DNA of 13,743 bases from Ochromonadaceae sp. CCMP2298 (taxonomy: Eukaryota; Sar; Synurophyceae; Ochromonadales; Ochromonadaceae): assembly GCA_026770595.1 (NCBI GenBank), contig MU634273.1, positions 1 through 13,743 of the forward strand, given 5' to 3'. Below the pieces are notes generated by a model. That model was given only the letters and a program-made list of their open reading frames with translations. It was not told the DNA's origin and did no database searches. The translations under genes were made by a program, and so were the position numbers. Below, in pieces: positions 1 to 8,123 of the stretch (positions are counted from its first letter, which is position 1; every line of letters begins with the position of its first letter).

Positions 1-2614
1 CCCAGCCCCACCCACCCGTTCCGCCCTCCGCTGTGAGAGCCTCTGCGCCAGCAGCACCATAGCACCCCCGTCCGGAAAGCGATGCGTAGTGAGGGGTATG
101 GCGGGCATGGGCCCCATGCTGTAGTACCGCATAAAAGGCGCCGCTTGGGCCATTCCTCTGCGCAGATGCGACACATCTAGGGCCGGCACGAGGCGCAGGA
201 TCTGCACCAGTGGGTTGACGAAATAGCCACCTTGCCAGTCCCCCCCGCTGTTGTGTGACTGCTCCAGCAGGTCGTAGATCAGCGTGCCTGAGGGGAGAAC
301 GCCGAGTGTTTCTTTCGAATGTGCGTACTTGCGCAGTGTGCGCGGGGCGGTGAATTGCACCACCGACTGGGGTATTTGTATGGAGTACTGGGCGGGGTCG
401 AGCGGCCCCCCGGTGAGAGGAGAGTACGCCCACACGAGGTCGTCTGAGAGAACGACCGGAATGCATCCGAAGTTCAGCACGTCGTACATTCGCTTAGAGG
501 AGGGGGAGTCGCCCACCGGCACGGGGCAGAACGTGGCAGCTGAGAAGCCGTGCTCGCGCTCTGCTTGGGTGGATTTTATGTGCGGGATGATGCCGGGTAG
601 GTGGGTGCTGGGGTTGGGGTAGGGATTGGGGTAGAGGTAAGGGTAGGGGTTAGAGTGGGAGTGTATATATATATATATATATATATAAACCCACACACAT
701 ACCTGTTGGCGACGAGGAATTTCATGGCGCGGCGGATTTGTACGCAGTCTCCGTGCAGACCGCCGGCGTAGTAGAGTAGCGAGTAGCGCTGTGTGTGTGC
801 TTGTATATCTGTATGTGTATGTGTCTGTGTAGGTGTATGTGTTGCCGCCCCCGTCGCTTGTACCCCTGTCCCAGCCGCCCCCGCACCTGCCCCCACCCCC
901 GCCTTCGTCAGCACCCCTGTGTACAATTCCGGATCAATCGTGGGATACGGCACTACTATATTCTTCTCGCGTGCGCACACAGGATACTCTTCGACGAAGC
1001 TTCTGGAGTACTCGAGGCAGAGGAAGATGGGCGCGTGCAGGTGCAGCATGTAGTGGAAGAAGCCGCGCTTGCTGGTCTCGTGTCTGGGGGTTACGCATTG
1101 GGAGGAGGGGGGTTAAATACACATTTGGAGTAAAAGGAGGGGGATTAAATACACATTTGCAGTAGGGGTATGATGGGATAGGGCGAGGATGTAAGTTAAG
1201 GTGAGGGTTAAGGGGTATAGAGTAAACGAGGGATAGGGGTAGGGTGGGGGGTAGGATGAGGGGTAGGGATTAGAGTTAGGGTACCGGTAAGGGTTGGGGT
1301 GAGGGTGAGGGTTAGGGTTAGGGTTGGGGTGAGGGGTAGGGGATAGCGCTAGGGCTGCCTTACCTGAGATTCGTAACGGGCGCAGGCATGACGATGATGT
1401 GGTCCGCCCCGCCCGACCGGTGCCAGTACTTGTCGGTTACATTGAATGCCGAGTGCCAGCCAGAGGAGTCGTTCTTCTCCAGCAGCAGTAGGAGCGCCTT
1501 TTCGGCAGTGGAGGGCTGTCTGTGCCGGATGCCAGACTGTATCTGCAGTCGGAACTCTGCCTCTCTGACTAGCGGGAGGTAGAAGAAGTCAGCCTGGGTG
1601 GGATCGTGCGTGCGGGAGCAGTGCTGGGTAAAGAAGTCCAGCACGATGTACTCTGAGGGGTAGGTACGCATTGTATGAGGAGGGGGGTTAGATACGCAAT
1701 TGCAGTATGAGGGGGGTTAAAAACGTTTCAGTGTAGAAGGAGGGGGATGAGGGGTGGAGGTGAGAGTAAGGGTGAGGGACAGGGTGACGAGTAGGGTAAT
1801 GAGGGATAGGGTTGGAGTTAAGGGGTCGGCGAGTAGGGTGTAGCGCAGGCGTACCTAGGGCGAACTGTTCTAAGATGCACTTGTGGCACACGTGCAGTGA
1901 GCTGTTCCTACGGGCTTGCAGGGAGATGGCGAGGGCCGGCAGGGCGGGGGGCAGGTCGTAGACGTACACTTTGAAGTCGTAGGGACATACGGCCCCAGTC
2001 CCAGTCCCAGTCCCAGCAACGGTCCCGGTTCCCTTGACTGGCAAAGGTAGTGCCTGCGCCTGCGCCATCAGCACCTGTGCCTGTGTCTGCGCCAATGCCA
2101 TCAGAGCCTTAGCTGATAGTGCCTTACCTGATAGTGCCTTTGGTGGTGGCACGCCTGGTCCCAGATTCCCCTTACCCAATACCGCCGTCCCCGCCGTCCC
2201 CACACTCGCTGGTGTCCCCGCTGTTGCTACTTCAGTTGCTGTTTTTGGCGTCTTTGTTCTCTTATCTGTCTTTGCTGTCTGTGATTTCTGTGCTGCTCCT
2301 GTCCCCGCAACCGCTGACCCCACTGCTCCTGCCCCCGGAATCCCCAGCTTCGTTCTCCGCTCTATCTCGTTCATTCTGGCGTCCCAGCTGCGCTCCGATC
2401 GCACCTGTGAGGACGGTCCAGATGGGAGCGAGGGCCAGCTGGAGTTCAGGCCTCCTCCAGGAGACATATATGATGGAGTGGAGGGAGTTGAGTCTCCAAG
2501 CCCAGCGTATCCAGGCGGGCCGTTAAGGAGCCTCTCTAGCTGCAGCGTGATCGCCACTCCCAGAAACACGCCGCACACCACGGCCAGGAGGCTGGATACG
2601 CTGAGGGGGGGCAT
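1..2614 (-). CDS. Exostosin-like (GT47) glycosyltransferase, type II membrane protein, 3' partial
   Basis: Four exons on the minus strand: 2614-1855, 1652-1364, 1083-703 and 607 to beyond base 1, giving at least 679 residues. Residues 6-24 form a signal anchor, followed by a Ser/Thr/Ala/Gly-rich stalk to about 208. The exostosin domain begins at KVYVYDLP (215-222), continues with TQADFFYLP after the first junction and HETSKRGFFHYM after the second. It ends with CPVPVGDSPSSKRMYDVLNF and GCIPVVLSDD, the acceptor-binding/nucleotide-sugar half typical of GT47. Junction phases are 1, 2, 2 and each restores family sequence. Enzymes of this family transfer sugars to polysaccharides or glycoproteins in the Golgi lumen; donor and acceptor cannot be told from sequence. 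Exon 3 carries a low-complexity insert (about 789-905) between IDPELYTG and RYSLLYYAGG that may be partly a retained intron. The C-terminus lies off the left edge. Confidence 0.9.
608..702 (-). other. Intron 3 of the exostosin gene with a (TA)n run and C-rich tract
   Basis: Donor AACAG|GTATGTG and acceptor CCCCAG|CACCC. It contains an alternating TA run at 664-687 and then, in the sense direction, degenerate CCCTAC/CCCTTA/CCCCAA hexamers up to the acceptor. The C-rich tract stands where a U-rich polypyrimidine tract would normally be. Confidence 0.85.
664..687. repeat. (TA)n microsatellite
   Basis: Twelve uninterrupted TA units inside exostosin intron 3, likely length-variable between strains. 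Confidence 0.95.
1101..1164. repeat. Two-copy tandem repeat at the 3' end of exostosin intron 2
   Basis: Two roughly 30-bp units sharing TTAAATACACATTTG, each preceded by a G-run and followed by GAGTA or CAGTA. A diverged relative lies at the same place in intron 1 (1676-1735). Confidence 0.8.
1291..1336. repeat. Interstitial telomere-like GGGTTA/GGGTGA array
   Basis: Degenerate tandem hexamers on the plus strand, including two adjacent GGGTTA units and two GGGTGA units with GGGGTT variants. The array lies wholly in an intron between well-supported coding exons, so it is not a chromosome end. The G-rich strand is the transcription template and could form G-quadruplexes. Confidence 0.85.
1653..1854 (-). 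other. Intron 1 of the exostosin gene
   Basis: Donor CCCTAG|GTACGC and acceptor CCCCTCAG|AGTAC. The junction codon becomes GAG and gives the continuous family-like sequence QFAL-E-YIVLDFF. The 3' third repeats the unit found at the 3' end of intron 2 (TTAGATACGCAATTGCAGTA at 1688-1707 on the plus strand). The rest is C-rich in the sense direction. Confidence 0.88.
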
Positions 2615-3543
2615 GTCTCTTACCTTGGGTCGTAACTAACAGATCCCCATGCCATTCAGACCAGTCAGTCCAGTCACTCCAGCAGTCCAGCACTCCAGTG
2701 CAAGCGCTTTAGGGGCTAAGCTTACGGGCTAGGGACTAGTGGACCTCCCTGCACCAACCACAAGAGGCTCCTCTGCCACAGATCTGCGCGATCTCTTGCG
2801 TTGAACTGCCGAATGCGCCGTTCTTGTCTCTCTTCTCCTCTTTGTGATGGTGCCATGTTTTGCCCCTCAACCGTCGGATAGGATTTTTGCAGCGGCTGCG
2901 ATTATTGTTCCCAGCTTTTGCCCCGACTCGGTCTTTAGATCCGAGTCCAGGAAGTCTTGGATCACAAGCATTGCACTTCACTTCCATCATCACTCAGAAC
3001 ACTGCGCTCCGAGGGAACTCTTTCATCCCTTGATTAAGTTACTCTTTCATAGGATGATCAGATCTTGCCGACGGGAAACCGTAGGAACCTTCTGGATGTC
3101 GGATCAAGCGCAACAGATTTTCAGTGTTTTTCTCTCCCTTGTTTTGGATCCATGTTTGCATCCTAAGGAACCTGGCGAATCTATGGGTGTGATGATGAGA
3201 CAAATGAATTGCTGAATTCCAGGGATATATTCATTGAATCCCAGGTCGGTAAGCCCTCTCTCTGCCTGTCTGTCCTTGCCTGCTTCGCCTGCCTTTCCCT
3301 TGCAGCATCTCCTGTTACTCTCTTTGTCTGACGACTGTCTCTCCCCCCCCTCCCCTCCTTGCTTGCTACTCGCGCCCAACTGCCTTTTCTTTTCCTATCT
3401 CTCCCCCTGTCTGCGTATAGTCCCTGCCAATAGAGCACCAGCATAGACCGAATAAGGTATTTTTTCCCTGCTGCCTCTTTGCATCCCTGCCTCTTTGCGT
3501 CCCTGCACGTCTCTCATCCTTCTTCAACCCCCCCCCCTTTAGA
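2615..3543. promoter_or_regulatory. Divergent spacer between the exostosin and surface-protein genes
   Basis: No convincing coding sequence. It must hold the promoters of both flanking genes. Near the exostosin start (about 2655-2700) there is a short degenerate CAGTCCAG/CACTCCAG repeat. The middle is of ordinary composition and carries TTTTGCCCC twice (2858-2866 and 2916-2924), a word also found in the other promoter spacers. The right third (3249-3542) is almost pure pyrimidine on the plus strand and is probably a 5' UTR intron of the surface-protein gene. I see no clear TATA box. Confidence 0.55.
3249..3542 (+). other. Putative 5' UTR intron of the surface-protein gene
   Basis: A good donor, GGTCG|GTAAGCC, at 3249 is followed by about 290 bases of C/T-rich sequence ending in CCCTTTAG at 3542, one base before the ATG at 3544. 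Donor, tract and acceptor fit the other introns of the window. It cannot be confirmed without transcript data. Confidence 0.4.
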
Positions 3544-5509
3544 ATGACGCGCCTGTTTTTCCTTCTCCTGGCGACTGCCTTCATCATACAGTGCTTCGCT
3601 GCTCTTGCTGCTCTGACCGCGCAAACCCCTCCGCGGTCAGAAGATGCTCGCTGGGGGAAGCAGGCGGTGGGTTTCACCAAAGCTATGACCAAGCCGATGA
3701 TCCGCTTCAGCCTGCCTGGCATGCGCGAGCATATGGCAGCCTTGCAGGCAAAGGTGGCAGATAAGGGCGCGCTCCGTGCTGCTGCGGTGACTTATTCCAC
3801 TACTGGGGCGATCTTCATGAAGGGCTACGACTCTGCGGACAAGTCGTGCAAGAACGCCGCCATCTTGACAATTGGACTCACGGCGAATGAGTGCCAGGTG
3901 TATACGAACTACGCGGTGAGTCCTTGCTGTACTGTGCTGTGCTGTGCTGGGTTGGGGTGCTGTGTTGTACTCGGGTAATGGGATGCTGTGGGTTGTCTAA
4001 TCTCAAACTCCCCTTCTAACCTTTTTTCCTCCCAACTCCTCAGGTGATTTTCCGCCTCACCCAGGACTCCTGTAAGGGTATCTATGTGGAGTACTACGCC
4101 GACCAGGTATTTATAACCCCCCCCCTCCTATTACATTATTGTCTTTTTAACCCCCCCCTCCTATCACATTATTGTCTTTTTACCAGGAGTGCACAGAGCT
4201 GCTCGTAGAGGGGCCCTACGAGATACCTACTGCGTTCACCAGCTGCAATGAAATTCCCGATACCGGTACAATAATCGGCAGCGAAAAGGGCTTCTGCACC
4301 ACTAGCTCCGACACCCCCCTGCCCAGCGATAGCGCGGTATTGATAACGTAAGTTACCTTGTGGAGGGTGGGATCGCTTGTATGTGGGGAGGGGATATATG
4401 TGGGGTCACTTGATGGGGTTTATAGTTTTTCTAACATTTAACCTCACATTTACCTCTCCTGCAGGTATAGCCCGGAGACGGACAACTCATGCTCCACCGA
4501 TATAAAATTCTTCGCCTACTCTACGGGCGCCTGTTTGGTGGTTGGGGAGTATTCCTTCAAGTTCCAGTGCAAGGGCTCCGTTCCTCAGGAAGCGGTCTAC
4601 GAGAAGAGCAACTCCTGCTCCGGGGCGCCCACCTTATATAATCTGGAAACGAGCTGTGCGGTGAGCGATGACGATGATGATGATGATGGTGATGATTACG
4701 CAAATCCCCTCTTCACGGCCCCGCCCTCTGCCTCGACCGTGCCCTTTCCCGACCCCCTGCTGTACAACGAGCAGTACTCCTGCGTCCTGCCCTCGCCCAC
4801 CATGATGCCTACTAAGAACGACGTGGTGGCCTTCACCGCAACCCAGGTACGTGGTACTTAATACAAGAATACAAGGCGGGTCTTATTCTAACCTTCACCC
4901 TAATACCCCACGCCTCCACTGTTACCCCCTCCCATCCCCCCCTCCCCGCAGGCTCTCAGCGGAGTGTCCGTGGCGGACTACCAGGCCCACAGGGTGCTGT
5001 ACAACCTCACCCTGAGCCAGACCATCGCCTCCACCATGTCCGGAGTGACCCCCGAGGACATCCAGAACCTCGACCTCGCCGCCCCCGGTGCCCCCGCACG
5101 CATGCGCATGCTGGCGGGTGCCGCGGGCGCCGTCACCGCCACGTACGACGTGGAGGTGCGCGACGCCTCACTCAGCTACGACCAGCTCTCGTCGCAGCTC
5201 TCGGGCGCCGTGAGCGACGGCACCTTCGACCTGCTTTTGACGCAGTACGCGACGGCCAACGGAGCCACCGGCCTGGTCAGCGTCACCTCCGGAGCCGTCG
5301 CCACCACCGACACCAGCCCGTATGACGCCTCGGCGGACAGCAAGGACACACTGGGCAAAGGCGCGACGGCCGGCATCGTGATTGGCGCTGTGGTCGCTGC
5401 CCTTCTGCTGGCGGCGCTGGGCTGGTTCGCCTGCGCCAAGAAGACGGAGAGCCTGCTGGAGGCGCAACCCGTCACCGACGACACGAAGGCCGCGGCCGTG
5501 GAGCTGTAG
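3544..5509 (+). CDS. Cys-rich type I surface protein with duplicated extracellular module and membrane-proximal domain
   Basis: Five exons: 3544-3915, 4044-4106, 4187-4347, 4465-4846 and 4952-5509, giving 511 residues. Residues 1-26 look like a signal peptide and 464-487 (GATAGIVIGAVVAALLLAAL and following) are a single TM segment. A short Lys/acidic cytoplasmic tail ends in AAAVEL. The ectodomain holds two diverged copies of a Cys module: DKSC...C...C...C...TSC at 99-165 and DNSC...C...C...C...TSC at 205-263. A Ser-Asp7-Gly-Asp2 stretch follows at 266-276. Residues 331-440 form an alpha/beta-looking module (RMLAGAAGAVTATYDVEV, then QLSGAVSDGTFDLLL) like the membrane-proximal modules seen in many algal and stramenopile surface proteins; it is SEA-like in layout only. 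NLTL at 344 is a possible N-glycosylation site. I do not recognise the full-length family and assign no function. Confidence 0.86.
3916..4043 (+). other. Intron 1 of the surface-protein gene
   Basis: Donor TACGCG|GTGAGT, acceptor CTCCTCAG|GTGATT, phase 0. A CTGTGCTGTGCTGTG repeat lies just after the donor and a C/T-rich tract before the acceptor. Confidence 0.85.
4107..4186 (+). other. Intron 2 of the surface-protein gene, built of a 34-bp tandem duplication
   Basis: Donor GACCAG|GTATTT, acceptor TTACCAG|GAGTGC, phase 0. Almost the whole 80-base intron is two copies of a unit reading TAAC(8-9)TCCTAT(T/C)ACA followed by TTATTGTCTTTT (4114-4147 and 4148-4181). They differ by one C in the run and one T/C change. 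Confidence 0.9.
4348..4464 (+). other. Intron 3 of the surface-protein gene
   Basis: Donor ATAAC|GTAAGT, acceptor CTCCTGCAG|GTATAG. The split codon is ACG (Thr199). Reading through would hit an immediate TAA. Confidence 0.9.
4669..4693 (+). repeat. GAT triplet microsatellite coding for poly-Asp
   Basis: GATGAC(GAT)n-like run inside exon 4 that encodes the Asp7-Gly-Asp2 stretch. Being in frame, length changes would alter only the acidic linker. Confidence 0.9.
4847..4951 (+). other. Intron 4 of the surface-protein gene
   Basis: Donor ACCCAG|GTACGT, acceptor CCCCGCAG|GCTCTC, phase 0. The middle carries CTAACCTTCACCCTAATACC, a degenerate CCCTAA-type tract in the sense strand. Confidence 0.88.
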
Positions 5510-5551
5510 GTGTATGTGGAGCTGTAGGTGGGGGTGGAGCTGTAGGTGTAG
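5498..5551 (+). repeat. 18-bp tandem repeat x3 spanning the stop codon
   Basis: Three copies of GTGGAGCTGTAGGTG plus three variable bases. The first copy contains the real stop (TAG at 5507-5509). Because the period is six codons, the same TAG recurs in frame at 5525-5527 and 5543-5545. Confidence 0.9.
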
Positions 5552-6089
5552 ATGTAGGCGCTTAGGCGTAAAGTTTATGTGCGACGCAGAGGGGGACATG
5601 TGGGGGCGTCTTCCGACTGGGGCAGAGAGGGAGGAGGGAGGAGGGAGGAGCGTACGTTACGCTTCATACGAACGTCTAGCCGAGAGATCGGGTCTACGGT
5701 CGGGCGGCTGGCTGCTGCGAGTTCGCGAGGGGGGCCGTTGCAGGGGAAGTAGGGTGCGAACTATCCTTCCACTGCGGAGCCGGGGGGCCCCGGTGTATTA
5801 AGTTCGTGAGGCGTATTTTTAAAAACTGATAAACAACGATTTTACAGTTAACTACAGTAAGTTCCAGTTAACAACAGTAGTAGCAGCTTGCGCGGTGCCA
5901 GGAACAGCGGCACTGAACCTTCAAGCATATTCTGAGTACCTGCTTTCGAGTAGGTTCCTACATATGCTGTCCCAGGAAGTCAAATGTAGGCATCGCTATT
6001 CTGCTTATTTTCAGTACATCACAATTCCACATAATCTATCATTCTATCGGGCAGCCTTCTAGCTAGCTCGTGAGCTCGTGAGCCAATGC
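5510..6089. other. Convergent 3' spacer between the surface-protein and helicase genes
   Basis: Carries the 3' UTRs and poly(A) sites of both flanking genes. Visible structure: the tail of the 18-bp repeat, a GGAGGGA run near 5627-5650 that could form a G-quadruplex, an AT-rich stretch from 5814, and a CAGTTAAC-A-ACAGTA direct repeat (5845-5859 and 5867-5880). No gene, RNA gene or terminator hairpin that I would defend. Confidence 0.6.
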
Positions 6090-8123
6090 CTATTTCCGAG
6101 ACTTGCCCCCCTTACCATTGCCCCCCTTGGGCCCCCCCTTGCCGTTCCCCCCTCCCTTCCTCTTGCCCTCAAAGTCCCCCCCCGCCTGCGCCTCCTGCGA
6201 GTCCTTGTCATCCCCCCTCTTGCGCTTCTTGTTCCGCGGGTCCTGCGCCTGCAGCTCCTTCAACTCCCTCACTGCCAGTCGCTGCGCCTCACTTATCCTC
6301 TCCAGCATAATCAGCACCACGTCCTCATCGGCGGGGAACTCAGGAAGCTTCTGGCCGATCAACGCCTCCAGGCGCTGGTACGCCTCCACGTCGTATTGTG
6401 TAACGAACGCCACCGCGCGCCCCGCCTTGCCCGCGCGCGCGGTGCGCCCCACGCGGTGGACGTAGTCCTTCCCGTGGGAGGGGATGTCGAAGTTTAAAAC
6501 CAGATCGACGTTTGGGATATCAAGCCCACGGGAGGCGACGTCCGTAGCTACCAGGATGGACCTCTGGCCCGCCTTGAATTTGTTCAGTGCGCCCAGGCGC
6601 TTGGCTTGGGACAGCTGGCCGTGCAGGCAGACGGCGTCGAAGCCCAGGTTCCTCAGCAGCAGTGTGACGCGGAGGGCGTTGTTGCAGGTGGCCACGAATA
6701 TGATGGAGGTCTGCCCCTTGAACTCGTTCAGCAGGTAGGCCAGGTAGCAGTCCTTGTACTTGGCGGGGATAAACAGGTACTGCTGCATGAGCGTCTGGGG
6801 TTAAAATTAGAGGTATTAGATGAGAAAATTGTGTCCGTATGGGTGTGTATGGATGTATGTGTGTGTGTGTGTATTCTCAGTCAAGTGCCATGTTTCTCCG
6901 TCATTATTAGCAATACGTATAAAGCCTCGGAACGATGAAATAATGTGTGTGATCGTCATAGAATACACAGTACAGGTATGGGTGTATGGATGTGTGTGGG
7001 TGGTGTGTGTGTGTGTGCGGCTGTATTCTCAGTCAAGTGCCATGTTTATCCGTCATTATTAGCAATACGTATAAAGCCTCGGAACGATGAAATAATGTGT
7101 GTGATCGTCACAGAATATTGCCGGTTGTGTGTGTGTGTGTGTGTTGTATGTGTGCGCGCGTGTTGTGCTGCGTTGTGTGTGTGTGCGTGTATGTGTACGT
7201 ATGGAGTATGCACATGCGTACGTACCTTGGGCGTCTGGAACTTGTTGGACACCTCCACCTTCACCGGATCTTTCAGAGACGCCTTCTGCAGCTTCGCCAC
7301 CTTGGTGGTCATCGTCGCGCTGAACAGGCAGGTCCGCCGTTCCCTGGGGATGACGGCTAGAATTTTGTTGATTTCCTCTTCGAAGTCCATGGAGAGCATG
7401 CGGTCGGCCTCGTCCAGCACCAGGTACTTCAAGTTGCGCAGGCTGAAGCCCTTGGTGTTCTCGAGGTGGTCGACGAGACGGCCTGGGGGGTGGGGTAGGG
7501 ATGTGGGTGATGGAGAGTAGGGGAATAGGGTGCGGTAAGGAGGATGCGGAAAGACAAGGAAGACGGGTAAGATATAGAAGATACAGGATATTATATACGA
7601 TAGCCGTAGATAAGGAGGTATATCTGCGCATCGTTTATGCGGGGGTTGGGCGCGGGAGTTGGGAGTTGGGAGGTGGCATGGGAGGCATACCTGGAGTGGC
7701 TACGATCACGTGCGGCTTCTTGGCCAGCGCGATGGCTTGCGTCACCATGTCGATGCCGCCCACAATGCACACCGTGCTGAGCGCAATTGTCGCTCCCAGA
7801 GCCTCAAACACCTCGTTTATTTGGAAGGCGAGCTCTCTGGTGGGAGCGAGGATGACGGCGAACAGCCGCTGCGGGTTGAGCAGCAGCGCTTGCAGGATGG
7901 GGATCGAGAACGCGCCCGTCTTCCCGCACCCCGTCTCCGCGAGCCCGATGACATCTCTCCCTTTCAGTGCTTCGGGAATAGACTCTCGCTGGATGTCCGT
8001 GGGCACCTTCCATCCGATACCCTCGATGGCCGCGCACAGAGCATCCACCACGCCCAGGCTCTGGAAAGTCACCGGGCCCGCATCCTCTCCGCCACCCTTC
8101 ACCACGATTCCCTCCTCAGCCAT
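6090..8123 (-). CDS. DDX47: DEAD-box ATP-dependent RNA helicase, DDX47/Rrp3 type
   Basis: Three exons on the minus strand: 8123-7691, 7482-7226 and 6794-6090, giving 464 residues, close to the family's usual 455 or so. All motifs are present: Q motif GWKVPTDIQ (37-45), motif I AETGCGKT (62-69), Ia PTRELA, GG, ATPG at the first junction, DEAD (168-171), SAT (199-201), [12 protein letters not shown] (312-323) and [10 protein letters not shown] (343-352). Segments such as [25 protein letters not shown] and [18 protein letters not shown] identify the DDX47/Rrp3 subfamily, a nucleolar helicase of 18S rRNA processing. The C-terminus is a Lys/Gly-rich basic tail. Motif I has Cys66 where the family normally has Ser. 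I chose the ATG at 8123; an in-frame ATG at 8210 would add 29 residues with no family similarity. Confidence 0.96.
6795..7225 (-). other. Intron 2 of the helicase gene, with a 152-bp tandem duplication
   Basis: Donor CCAAG|GTACGTACG and acceptor AACCCCAG|ACGCTC, phase 0. It is the longest intron here. On the plus strand it holds TG-rich runs and a duplicated segment whose copies start GTATTCTCAGTCAAGTGCCA at 6871 and 7023. Nothing coding is visible. Confidence 0.92.
6871..7117. repeat. Tandem duplication, period 152 bp
   Basis: Copies at about 6871-6965 and 7023-7117 differ at only two places that I can see (TTTCTCC/TTTATCC and GTCATAG/GTCACAG). The TG-rich stretches before each copy are also related, so the duplicated unit probably includes them, with more divergence. 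Confidence 0.93.
7483..7690 (-). other. Intron 1 of the helicase gene
   Basis: Donor CTCCAG|GTATGC, acceptor CCCCCCAG|GCCGTC. The split Gly codon joins ATPG to [13 protein letters not shown]-rich near the acceptor in the sense direction; no other structure seen. Confidence 0.93.

Larger units (their letters stand above)
1084..1363 (-). other. Intron 2 of the exostosin gene, telomere-like repeats
   Basis: Donor CTCAG|GTAAGG, acceptor CCCCCAG|ACACG. Most of the intron is degenerate hexamer sequence. On the plus strand bases 1291-1336 read as mixed GGGTTA, GGGTGA and GGGGTT units, so the transcript carries CCCTAA-like sequence. Near the acceptor there are two copies of a GGAGGGGG-TTAAATACACATTTG unit (1101-1134 and 1135-1164, plus-strand sense). 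Confidence 0.85.

Noticed and set aside
1291-1336. TTAGGG-like repeats as a chromosome end
   Set aside because: They are degenerate and lie between two exons of one gene, so this is an intronic array rather than a telomere.
2034-2639. Plus-strand open frame antisense to exostosin exon 1
   Set aside because: Low-complexity shadow of the Ala/Thr/Gly-rich stalk. The minus-strand reading gives the signal anchor and exostosin domain.
2844-3215. Open frame of 123 codons in the divergent spacer
   Set aside because: No domain, no sensible codon or residue pattern, and it would crowd both promoters. I treat the region as non-coding.
5940-5975. ACCTGC...GTAGGT as a 3' hairpin
   Set aside because: Only a short imperfect stem; no reason to call it a terminator in a eukaryotic 3' spacer.
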